DNA of 7,937 bases from assembly GCA_022838965.1 (NCBI GenBank), contig JALHDK010000085.1, positions 1 to 7,937 on the forward strand, read 5' to 3'. This stretch comes from Actinomycetales bacterium. GTDB taxonomy: Bacteria > Actinomycetota > Actinomycetes > Actinomycetales > Actinomycetaceae. Of this stretch, positions 1 to 5,304 are shown one piece after another (position 1 is the stretch's first letter; every line of letters begins with the position of its first letter). Made by a program: the position numbers and the translations under genes. A model generated the notes under the pieces. It made no database searches and had not been told where the DNA came from. It saw only the letters and a program-made list of their open reading frames with translations.

Positions 1-83
1 CGCCAGTTCCCCAGGAAGAGGAAGACGATGGCGACCGCCGCGGCGATCGGCCAGTCCGGAATCCACACGACCACCGAGCGCAT
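1..83 (-). CDS. imuB: ImuB-like Y-family DNA polymerase homologue, N-terminal fragment (runs off the window)
   Basis: Reading leftward from an ATG at 83-81 (or GTG at 86-84), the frame is open to the window edge and encodes about 28 residues. It begins MRSVVVWIPDWPIAAA. The VVW-PDWP-AA motif close to the N-terminus is the hallmark opening of actinobacterial ImuB-type polymerase-like proteins, which act as the scaffold of the mutasome together with ImuA' and the error-prone polymerase DnaE2 in translesion synthesis. The start overlaps the imuA' stop (TGATG if ATG is used, GTGA if GTG is used), so translation is probably coupled and both genes share the LexA-controlled promoter upstream of imuA'. 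The last dozen residues (AIVFLFLGNW) are unusually hydrophobic for this position in ImuB. They could reflect a one-base error or an assembly-edge artefact. The identification rests on the short motif plus operon context. Confidence 0.6.
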   Translation of the reverse strand, partial: MRSVVVWIPDWPIAAAVAIVFLFLGNW

Positions 84-715
84 CACGACACCGCCCTCAG
101 ATGACCACTCATGGCCACCGGTCTGGCCTCCATCCGCAGCAGGACGGTGCCCGGCACCCCTTCCCGCTGCACGCGGATGGTGCGGCCCCGGATGTACCCG
201 GCACCGGTCTGGCACCCGTCGCCACCGCGGACGCTGGCACGCAGCACGGGGACACCCGGCCAGTTCGCGATGACCACGGTGCCGTGGGAACGGATCCTGC
301 CGAGCAGGGAGCGGCGTGCAGCGGGGCCGAGTTCGACGGCGTCCCCCAGCATGACGACGTCGAAACCGTCGACGCATGCGGCAACGACATCAGCCATGGC
401 AGGACCCGGCTGCGGGATGTGGACGACTCGCGCGAGGTCCACCCCGGCCTCGCTGGCGGCCACCCAGCCGAGATCCCGGCAGCCGACCACCGCCGCCCAG
501 CCACTGGTTCCCATGGCGGCCGCCATCACAGCGAAGGCGATGGAGGTGGAACCCTGAACACCCACGACGCCGCCCCGCGCCAGACCACCCGGCAGGAGTG
601 CGTCCAGCCCGGCCGGCAGGGGCACCGTTGTCACCTCCAGCCGAGAACGGAGCCCGGCGGCCGTCTCGGCGCGTGCGAGGGCATCCCGTGCCACCGCGAA
701 GCGACTCTCGAACAT
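83..715 (-). CDS. imuA: ImuA'-like RecA-fold protein of the SOS mutasome
   Basis: This 210-residue protein resembles the actinobacterial ImuA'/RecA-like family encoded upstream of imuB. The family is needed for DNA-damage-induced mutagenesis and is thought to couple ImuB and DnaE2 at stalled forks. Visible features are an N-terminal helix (residues 1-25), the segment LDALLPGGLARGGVVGVQG (about 38-55), a degenerate Walker A (GSTS, 55-58, no lysine, as is normal for this family), a Walker B-like strand ending in VVMLGD (120-125) and a GTVVIANWPG strand (145-154). I chose the ATG at 715 (MFESRF). A longer reading to an ATG at 784 would run through the promoter and operator, and 715 lies 7 nt after a TACAAT hexamer. 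No Shine-Dalgarno is present, so the mRNA is probably leaderless. The stop overlaps the imuB start. A perfect LexA box at 708-723 predicts SOS control. No dnaE2 is seen in the window. Confidence 0.8.
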   Translation of the reverse strand: MFESRFAVARDALARAETAAGLRSRLEVTTVPLPAGLDALLPGGLARGGVVGVQGSTSIAFAVMAAAMGTSGWAAVVGCRDLGWVAASEAGVDLARVVHIPQPGPAMADVVAACVDGFDVVMLGDAVELGPAARRSLLGRIRSHGTVVIANWPGVPVLRASVRGGDGCQTGAGYIRGRTIRVQREGVPGTVLLRMEARPVAMSGHLRAVS

Positions 716-723
716 GCGTTCGA
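708..723 (-). promoter_or_regulatory. LexA operator (SOS box) over the imuA' start codon
   Basis: TCGAACGCATGTTCGA on the minus strand is an exact match to the actinobacterial LexA consensus TCGAAC-N4-GTTCGA, with both half-sites perfectly palindromic. It shares one base with the -10 hexamer at 723-728 and contains the ATG of imuA' in its centre. Bound LexA would cover the transcription start and block RNA polymerase directly. The match, its location and the SOS function of the gene support one another. Confidence 0.9.
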
Positions 724-728
724 TTGTA
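723..728 (-). promoter_or_regulatory. -10 hexamer of the imuA'-imuB promoter
   Basis: TACAAT on the minus strand, five of six bases matching TATAAT, lies 7 nt upstream of the imuA' ATG. That spacing puts the transcription start at or next to the A of the start codon, giving a leaderless mRNA. I see no convincing -35 element at 16-18 nt; TTTCAT and TTCATT are weak candidates. Confidence 0.65.
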
Positions 729-810
729 GATCTGACCGCTGACACAATGAAAGAGGGCCGCCACTGCGACACGATCCCAGCCACCGCCCACGAAAACGCC
801 CCGCGCCAAG

Positions 811-816
811 TAGCGT
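811..816 (+). promoter_or_regulatory. possible -10 hexamer upstream of the PEBP gene
   Basis: TAGCGT fits TANNNT and lies 24 nt before the ATG at 841. The predicted start near 823 would leave a short leader holding the Shine-Dalgarno at 829-836. No clear -35 is visible. The divergent region 716-840 holds this candidate and the imuA' promoter, and nothing else that I recognise. Confidence 0.35.
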
Positions 817-828
817 GGGGGCAACGAC

Positions 829-836
829 AAGGAGGT
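829..836 (+). promoter_or_regulatory. Shine-Dalgarno of the PEBP gene
   Basis: AAGGAGGT, a near-perfect anti-16S match, ends 4 nt before the ATG at 841 and fixes that start. It contrasts with several neighbouring genes that lack any Shine-Dalgarno. Confidence 0.75.
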
Positions 837-840
837 TGCC

Positions 841-1368
841 ATGGATCTCACCCGCCCCGTTGCCCCCAACCCGTACGACCTGCTGCCCCCCGCTCCGGCC
901 TTCACGGTGTGGTCCCGGGACCTGGTGGACGGACAGCCGATGCCGGACATCCACACCCACGCCGGCGGCAACATCTCCCCCCACCTCGCCTGGTCGGGGT
1001 TCCCGTCCGGGACCAGAAGCTTCCTCATCAACTGCTTCGACCCGGACGCCCCCACGCCGGCCGGCTACTGGCACTGGACCGTCGTCGACCTCGATGCCGG
1101 GGTCACCGATCTGGAGCAGGGTGCCGGGGAGTCCGATCTCGCCCTCGCGGGTGCCGCCTTCCACCTCCGCTCCGACGGCGGCGCACACGCCTACGAGGGC
1201 GCCGCGCCACCCAGGGGTGACCGCCCCCACCGCTACATCTTCACCGTGCACGCCCTGGACGTCGACACCCTCGAGCTGGACGAGGACGACTCCCCCACCA
1301 AAGCGGCGTTCGTCGCCCTCTTCCACACCCTCGCCCGGGCCCACCTCATCGTCACCCACCAGCGCTGA
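841..1368 (+). CDS. PEBP / YbhB-YbcL family (Raf kinase inhibitor-like) protein
   Basis: This 175-residue protein is of the usual length for bacterial phosphatidylethanolamine-binding-protein homologues. Family signatures are in order: ISPHLAWSG (45-53), the anion-binding-pocket motif CFDPDAPTPAGYWHW (65-79, with the DPDAP core and His78), and the second conserved block YEGAAPPRGDRPHRY (118-132) leading into the strand IFTVHALD (133-140). No signal peptide or membrane segment is visible, so a cytoplasmic location is likely. Eukaryotic members bind phospholipid headgroups or kinases, but the role of bacterial YbhB-type proteins is largely undefined and the ligand cannot be read from the sequence. 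The start is set by a strong Shine-Dalgarno. The gene is divergent from imuA' and its stop lies 32 nt before pabBC, which appears to have its own start signal, so a functional link to folate synthesis is not implied. Confidence 0.88.
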   Translation: MDLTRPVAPNPYDLLPPAPAFTVWSRDLVDGQPMPDIHTHAGGNISPHLAWSGFPSGTRSFLINCFDPDAPTPAGYWHWTVVDLDAGVTDLEQGAGESDLALAGAAFHLRSDGGAHAYEGAAPPRGDRPHRYIFTVHALDVDTLELDEDDSPTKAAFVALFHTLARAHLIVTHQR

Positions 1369-1388
1369 CATCCCTGCGGCGCGGGTGC

Positions 1389-1394
1389 CACAAT
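1389..1394 (+). promoter_or_regulatory. possible -10 hexamer for leaderless pabBC
   Basis: CACAAT is four of six to TATAAT and lies 6 nt before the GTG at 1401, with no Shine-Dalgarno between the PEBP stop and the GTG. The spacing matches the leaderless arrangement of other genes in this window, but the first base departs from TANNNT. Read-through from the PEBP promoter is an alternative. Confidence 0.4.
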
Positions 1395-1400
1395 GACGCG

Positions 1401-3161
1401 GTGACGCCAGCGCGGATCCGGGCCGCTTTCGACATCCCCGCCGATCCGCGGCGTCGCAACGCCGGGCGGCTCCGGGGTGTGTTCCACGCGGCCCCCGTGG
1501 AGACACTCGTGGCGCGCCAACCGGACGAGGTGCCCGAGACCGTCGCCCGTGCCGAGAGGGCCGCACGTGCAGGGGCCTGGGTGGTGGGCGGCCTGCGCTA
1601 CGAGGCCGGCGGCGCGTGGGACCCCGCGCAGTCGACCCATCCCGCCACCGCACCTCTCGCCCACTTCGAGGTGTACGAGGGTGATCCCGAACCGTGGCCT
1701 GCCCGCGTTCCGCCGGCCACGCCTCTTGAATGGCTCGACGACGACCGGTTCGGCGGAGCCGGGCAGCTCACCGCCCGCGACGCGATCGCCCGCGTCCACG
1801 CTGCGATCGCCGCCGGCGACTGCTACCAGGTGAACCTCACCACGAGGCTGCGCAGCCTGGCGGGGCTGGACCTGTTCACGCTCTTCGCGGCGCTGATCTC
1901 CGCGCAACCCGGCGGCTACGGGGTGTTCCTGCGCGCCGCAGGAGTGGCGAGCGCGTCGCCGGAGCTCTTCTTCTCCTACTCGCCGGGGACTGGCATCATC
2001 CGCACCCAGCCGATGAAGGGTACCGCCGGACGGACGGCGGATCCCGATGAGGACGCCCGGGCCGCGGCCCGGCTGCGCTCCAGCGAGAAGGAACGCGCCG
2101 AGAACCTGATGATCGTGGACCTGCTCCGCAATGACCTCTCCCGGGTGTGCCTGCCCGAAACCGTGCGCGTGGAGGCGCTGTTCGAGCTGGTGGAGCTCCC
2201 CACCGTGTGGCAACTCACCTCCACGATCTCGGGACGGACGGGGCGGACACTCGCCGACGTCATGGGGGCGCTCTTTCCGTGCGGCTCGGTCACCGGGGCG
2301 CCCCGGATCCGCGCGATGCAGCTCATCACGGACCTCGAGCCTGAGCCGCGCGGCTGGTACTGCGGCGCCCTCGGGGTCATCCAGCCGGGTGGTGACGCGG
2401 TCTTCAACGTCCCCATCCGCACCGTTGAGGCGATCGGGGACACCCTCGTGTGCGGCGTCGGCAGCGGCATCGTCGCCGACTCCGACGGCGATCGGGAACG
2501 GGAGGAGTGGCGCGCCAAGGCGCGGTTCCTCGGCGGAGCGCCGTTGCGGGCGCTCGAGACGATGGTCATCGACAACGGCCACATCACCCGCGTGCAACGC
2601 CATCTGCGGCGACTTGCCCGGACCTGCGCCGCCTTCGCGATCCCGCTCGATCTGCCTGCGCTCACCTCCCGGCTCGCCGAGGCCTGCGCCGCCCATCCGA
2701 CCGGCCGGCACCGCGTACGCCTGACGGTGGGATGGGACGGACTCACCCTGGACGTCGCACCGGCACCGGAGACACCCGTCCCCGTCCGCCTCCAGGTGGC
2801 ACGCCAGCCGCTGGACACCACGGGGTTCCTGCGCCGGGTGATCGTGCACAAGACCACCCACCGCGCGCATTACGAGGCCCTGCGCGCACCCGCTGCAGCG
2901 TTCGACGTGATCTGTCACACGCCGGCGGGCGAGCTGACCGAGTGCACCACCGGCAATCTCGCCCTCCGCATCAACGGGGAGTGGCTCACTCCGCCGGAAT
3001 CCGTCGGGCTCCTGCCTGGCACGTTTCGCGAGGAGCTCCTCGAAACAGGACGGTTGCGCGAGGCGCCGTTGCGGGTGCCGGACCTCGCACGCGCCGACGC
3101 ACTGGCGTTCCTGAACAGCCTGCGGGGATGGTGCCCCGCGGAACTCATCCCGTCCGTCTAG
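1401..3161 (+). CDS. pabBC: fused aminodeoxychorismate synthase component I / aminodeoxychorismate lyase (PabB-PabC)
   Basis: This 586-residue protein makes 4-aminobenzoate for folate. The PabB half uses ammonia to convert chorismate to 4-amino-4-deoxychorismate, and the PabC half (PLP-dependent, fold-type IV) releases pyruvate and 4-aminobenzoate. The chorismate-binding domain (about 1-380) shows AGDCYQVNLTTR (138-149), ASPELFFS (185-192), PMKGTAGR (204-211), ENLMIVDLLRNDLS (234-247), FPCGSVTGAPR (292-302) and CGVGSGIVADSD (351-362). Lys206 in the PMKGT motif is the residue typical of PabB; anthranilate synthase has Ala there (PIAGT). The C-terminal half (385-586) has the putative PLP lysine in HKTTHRAHYEAL (483-494), the block ELTECTTGNLAL (511-522) and LLPGTFREELL (537-547). 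The GTG at 1401 is the only start close upstream of conserved N-terminal sequence and has no Shine-Dalgarno. The amidotransferase partner PabA/TrpG is not in the window. Confidence 0.92.
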   Translation: MTPARIRAAFDIPADPRRRNAGRLRGVFHAAPVETLVARQPDEVPETVARAERAARAGAWVVGGLRYEAGGAWDPAQSTHPATAPLAHFEVYEGDPEPWPARVPPATPLEWLDDDRFGGAGQLTARDAIARVHAAIAAGDCYQVNLTTRLRSLAGLDLFTLFAALISAQPGGYGVFLRAAGVASASPELFFSYSPGTGIIRTQPMKGTAGRTADPDEDARAAARLRSSEKERAENLMIVDLLRNDLSRVCLPETVRVEALFELVELPTVWQLTSTISGRTGRTLADVMGALFPCGSVTGAPRIRAMQLITDLEPEPRGWYCGALGVIQPGGDAVFNVPIRTVEAIGDTLVCGVGSGIVADSDGDREREEWRAKARFLGGAPLRALETMVIDNGHITRVQRHLRRLARTCAAFAIPLDLPALTSRLAEACAAHPTGRHRVRLTVGWDGLTLDVAPAPETPVPVRLQVARQPLDTTGFLRRVIVHKTTHRAHYEALRAPAAAFDVICHTPAGELTECTTGNLALRINGEWLTPPESVGLLPGTFREELLETGRLREAPLRVPDLARADALAFLNSLRGWCPAELIPSV

Positions 3162-3164
3162 GCT
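3159..3164 (+). promoter_or_regulatory. -10 hexamer for leaderless trmL, formed partly by the pabBC stop codon
   Basis: TAGGCT fits TANNNT and lies exactly 7 nt before the trmL GTG at 3172, which puts the predicted transcript start on the start codon. Its first three bases are the pabBC stop TAG. There is no Shine-Dalgarno in the 10-nt gap. No -35 element is recognisable within the pabBC coding sequence. Confidence 0.5.
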
Positions 3165-3171
3165 GGCAGCC

Positions 3172-3633
3172 GTGTTCCACGTGGTGTTCCACTCCCCGCG
3201 CATTCCCCCGAACACCGGCAACGCGATCCGGATGACCGCCTGCACCGGCACCACGCTCCACCTGGTGGAGCCGCTCGGCTTCACCCTCACGGACGCCCAG
3301 CTTCGCCGTGCCGGCCTCGACTACCACGACCTCGCGACCGTCATCGTGCACCCCGACTTCGACGACGCCGTCGCGTCCCTCCCCGGCCGCATCTTCGCCT
3401 TCACCGGCCGGGGAACGACGACGTACACCGACATCGCGTACCGGCCGGGGGACGCGCTCCTCTTCGGTCCGGAGCCGGACGGCCTCCCGGACCACATCCT
3501 CGCGGACCCGCGCGTCACCGACCGGGTGCGGATCCCGATGGTCCCGGGCATCCGTTCGCTGAACCTCTCGAACTCGGCCGCGATCGCAACCTACGAGGCG
3601 TGGCGGCAGCACGGCTTCGCCGGCGGCGCCTGA
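3172..3633 (+). CDS. trmL: tRNA (cytidine/uridine(34)-2'-O)-methyltransferase TrmL
   Basis: This 153-residue protein is the minimal SPOUT methyltransferase that methylates the ribose 2'-OH of the wobble nucleotide (C34 or cmnm5U34) in tRNA-Leu isoacceptors, using S-adenosylmethionine. The full family signature is present: SPRIPPNTGNAIR (8-20, Asn14 and Arg20 of motif 1), LHLVEPLGF (29-37), LRRAGLDYHD (44-53), LLFGPEPDGLP (96-106, motif 2), and IPMVPGIRSLNLSNSAAI (121-138, motif 3, the trefoil-knot cofactor site). YEAWRQ (141-146) is the standard C-terminus. Length is normal for TrmL, which lacks the extra N-terminal RNA-binding domain of TrmH/SpoU relatives. The GTG start is 10 nt after pabBC and is likely leaderless. 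The stop faces the heliorhodopsin stop with only four bases between. Confidence 0.92.
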   Translation: MFHVVFHSPRIPPNTGNAIRMTACTGTTLHLVEPLGFTLTDAQLRRAGLDYHDLATVIVHPDFDDAVASLPGRIFAFTGRGTTTYTDIAYRPGDALLFGPEPDGLPDHILADPRVTDRVRIPMVPGIRSLNLSNSAAIATYEAWRQHGFAGGA

Positions 3634-3637
3634 CCTG

Positions 3638-4402
3638 CTAGGCGGCCAGCGTCCCGCCGAACACCTGCCACGCGAGCAGGGACTTCGCCACGAGGCTGAG
3701 GATGATGTAGCCGCGCTCGCCGACCAGGTAGTCGGCGAAGCGGCCGCGCGCGCGGTACTGCAGCCACTGGTTGAGGGCGAAGACGTTGAAGAACAGGAAG
3801 AGCGAGACGACGATCGCGTACACGAAGGTCGGGGGTTCGGCGTCGGAGCCGGGGGCGATGGTGTAGAAGAGGATCGCAAGCCAGGGGACGATCCCGGCGA
3901 TGCAGCCGAAGATGAACGGGAGCCAGCCCCCGCCGCCGGCGTCCTCGTACTTCTCCTGCAGCCAGCCGAACAGGATCATCGAGACGTTCGCCCCGGAGAT
4001 CCCGATCAGGGCCGTGACGTCGGTGATGCCCACGAGTTGGGCGATGATCACGATCATCAGGGTGGAGGAGAAGGAGTACTCCACCCAGCGGGCCCGGTTG
4101 ATCTGGTGCGACAGGTCCCCGATGTAGCCCCGGAACCAGACCGTCGAGACGATCAGGTGGGCGAGGAAGGAGAGGAACAGGAAGCCCGCCACGGCCAACC
4201 CGGTGGAGAGGTCGGCGACGATGGTCGCGGGCGCCGGCGGTGTCCCGGGAGGCCCGGCAAGGTAGGCCGCGGTGATCGGGAGGGCGAAGTCGGTCGCGAG
4301 CACGACGACGGCGATGGCCTGGCCGAGGTGGAGCGCGGCGGCGGCAAGGTTCAGGGTGCGCAACCTGCGCTGTTCGGCGGGCGTGATGGTCCGTGTCGAC
4401 AT
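3638..4402 (-). CDS. heliorhodopsin (seven-helix retinal protein)
   Basis: This 254-residue membrane protein belongs to the heliorhodopsin family. These light-absorbing retinal proteins have an inverted topology compared with type-1 rhodopsins (N-terminus inside) and a slow photocycle suggesting a sensory or regulatory role rather than pumping. Approximate helices are A 15-37, B 62-88, C 103-125, D 131-148, E 160-182, F 193-215 and G 228-250. Diagnostic residues are the retinal Schiff-base Lys240 in LSLVAKSLLAWQVFGGTL (235-252), the counterion Glu108 in RWVEYSFSS (105-113), and His25 and His82, which probably match the conserved histidine pair in helices A and B. The A-B loop (about 40-62) is proline-rich and long, as in the family. 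The ATG at 4402 follows TACGTT by 6 nt without a Shine-Dalgarno, so it is probably leaderless. The gene lies 48 bp downstream of trmH. No retinal-synthesis gene is present here. Confidence 0.93.
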   Translation of the reverse strand: MSTRTITPAEQRRLRTLNLAAAALHLGQAIAVVVLATDFALPITAAYLAGPPGTPPAPATIVADLSTGLAVAGFLFLSFLAHLIVSTVWFRGYIGDLSHQINRARWVEYSFSSTLMIVIIAQLVGITDVTALIGISGANVSMILFGWLQEKYEDAGGGGWLPFIFGCIAGIVPWLAILFYTIAPGSDAEPPTFVYAIVVSLFLFFNVFALNQWLQYRARGRFADYLVGERGYIILSLVAKSLLAWQVFGGTLAA

Positions 4403-4408
4403 GCGTTC

Positions 4409-4414
4409 AACGTA
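4409..4414 (-). promoter_or_regulatory. -10 hexamer for leaderless heliorhodopsin transcript
   Basis: TACGTT on the minus strand fits TANNNT and ends 6 nt before the ATG at 4402. The 48-nt gap after trmH holds no Shine-Dalgarno, which favours a separate leaderless promoter over simple read-through. A -35 element is not evident in the GC-rich sequence upstream. Confidence 0.5.
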
Positions 4415-4450
4415 TCGTGCGCGGCGCCTGTTCGTGAGGATGGCGCGCGG

Positions 4451-5287
4451 TCAGACCCTCGTCGCCCAGAGCGCCACCGCGCCAGCGGCCGCCACGTTGA
4501 GCGAATCCACCCCGCCCGCCATCGGGATCCGGACCACCAGGTCGGCCTCCGCGATCGTCCGGCGTGCGAGCCCGTCACCCTCGGTCCCGAGCACAAGGGC
4601 GAGCCGCTCGACGCGGCGCGCCGCCAGGTGGTCCAGGGTGACGGCGTCGTCGGCCAGGGCGAGCGCCGCCACGGTGAACGCCAGGTCGCGGAGCAGCGAG
4701 ATGCCCCCGGGCCACGGGTCGATCCTCGTCCACGGGACCTGGAAGACAGTGCCCATGGATACCCGCACGGCGCGCCGGTACAGCGGGTCGGCGCAGCGCG
4801 GGGTGACGAGGACCGCATCCGCCCCGAGCGCCGCCACGGACCGGATCGCCGCTCCCACGTTGGTGTGGTCGACGATGTCCTCGAGAATGACGACCCGGCG
4901 CGCACCCTCACCGCCACGCGCCCCGGCGAGCACCTCGGGAACCGGCCGCAGCGCCGGGCGATGCATGGCGGCGATGGCACCGCGGTGCAGATGGAAACCC
5001 GTGATCGCCCGCAACAGCTCCTCCGGCGCCACGTACACCGGCAGGTCTCCCCCGTCGGGAGCTCCGCCGGCGAGCGTGAGCACGTCGGCCACCGCTGCCA
5101 GCCAGCGGCGCGCGAGGAGGAACGACCGGGCCCGGTGTCCAGCCTGCACGGCACGGCGGATGACCGTCGAGCTCTCGGCCAGATAGAGGCCGGCCGCCGG
5201 TTCCAGCGTCCGCCGGAGCGCGACGTCGGTGGGCCGGGTATACTCGCTGACCCTGGGATCGTCGGGGTCGGTGACGTCGATGATCAC
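4451..5287 (-). CDS. TrmH/SpoU-family RNA 2'-O-ribose methyltransferase
   Basis: This 278-residue SPOUT methyltransferase acts on rRNA or tRNA using S-adenosylmethionine; the target nucleotide cannot be told from sequence. An N-terminal substrate-binding domain (about 1-110; IDVTDPDDPRVSEYTRPTDV at 3-21, GLYLAESSTVIRRAV at 33-47, GFHLHRGAIAAMHR at 97-110) precedes the catalytic knot. Motif 1 is ILEDIVDHTNVGAAIRS (134-150, Asn143 and Arg149), motif 2 is LVLGTEGDGL (231-240, Glu236) and motif 3 is IPMAGGVDSLNVAAA (254-268, Ser262 and Asn264). I chose the GTG at 5287 because IDVTDP is the usual N-terminus in actinobacterial members. The frame stays open upstream, but that part is antiphase to the SPFH gene. 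The start is 13 nt after the SPFH stop with no Shine-Dalgarno, so translational coupling is likely. Confidence 0.87.
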   Translation of the reverse strand: MIIDVTDPDDPRVSEYTRPTDVALRRTLEPAAGLYLAESSTVIRRAVQAGHRARSFLLARRWLAAVADVLTLAGGAPDGGDLPVYVAPEELLRAITGFHLHRGAIAAMHRPALRPVPEVLAGARGGEGARRVVILEDIVDHTNVGAAIRSVAALGADAVLVTPRCADPLYRRAVRVSMGTVFQVPWTRIDPWPGGISLLRDLAFTVAALALADDAVTLDHLAARRVERLALVLGTEGDGLARRTIAEADLVVRIPMAGGVDSLNVAAAGAVALWATRV

Positions 5288-5304
5288 GGACAGTCGATGA
5301 TCAC
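5276..5304 (-). repeat. 12-bp direct repeat spanning the SPFH stop and trmH start
   Basis: GTGATCATCGAC occurs at 5304-5293 and again at 5287-5276 on the minus strand, separated by TGTCC. The first copy contains the SPFH stop TGA, and the second begins with the trmH GTG start. The copies are 17 nt apart, so they are out of frame with each other. A GTG in the first copy would hit a TGA within six codons and is not a usable start. It looks like a small tandem duplication at the gene junction. Confidence 0.85.

Noticed and set aside
83..784. Longer imuA' reading from the ATG at 784
   Set aside because: The additional 23 residues would be encoded by the promoter and LexA operator region; the ATG at 715 fits the leaderless promoter and the protein family start.
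631..1653. 340-codon open frame on the minus strand opposite PEBP and the pabBC start
   Set aside because: It crosses the divergent promoter region and is antisense to two motif-supported genes.
1233..3290. 685-codon open frame on the minus strand opposite pabBC
   Set aside because: It is antisense to a gene with complete PabB and PabC motifs. Its translation is rich in Arg, Gly and Pro without a recognisable domain, and long antisense frames are common in GC-rich DNA.
3627..3644. CGCCT/AGGCG hairpin over the facing trmL and heliorhodopsin stop codons as a shared terminator
   Set aside because: Only five base pairs with an 8-nt loop, a flanking mismatch and no T-tract; this is expected by chance in such GC-rich sequence.
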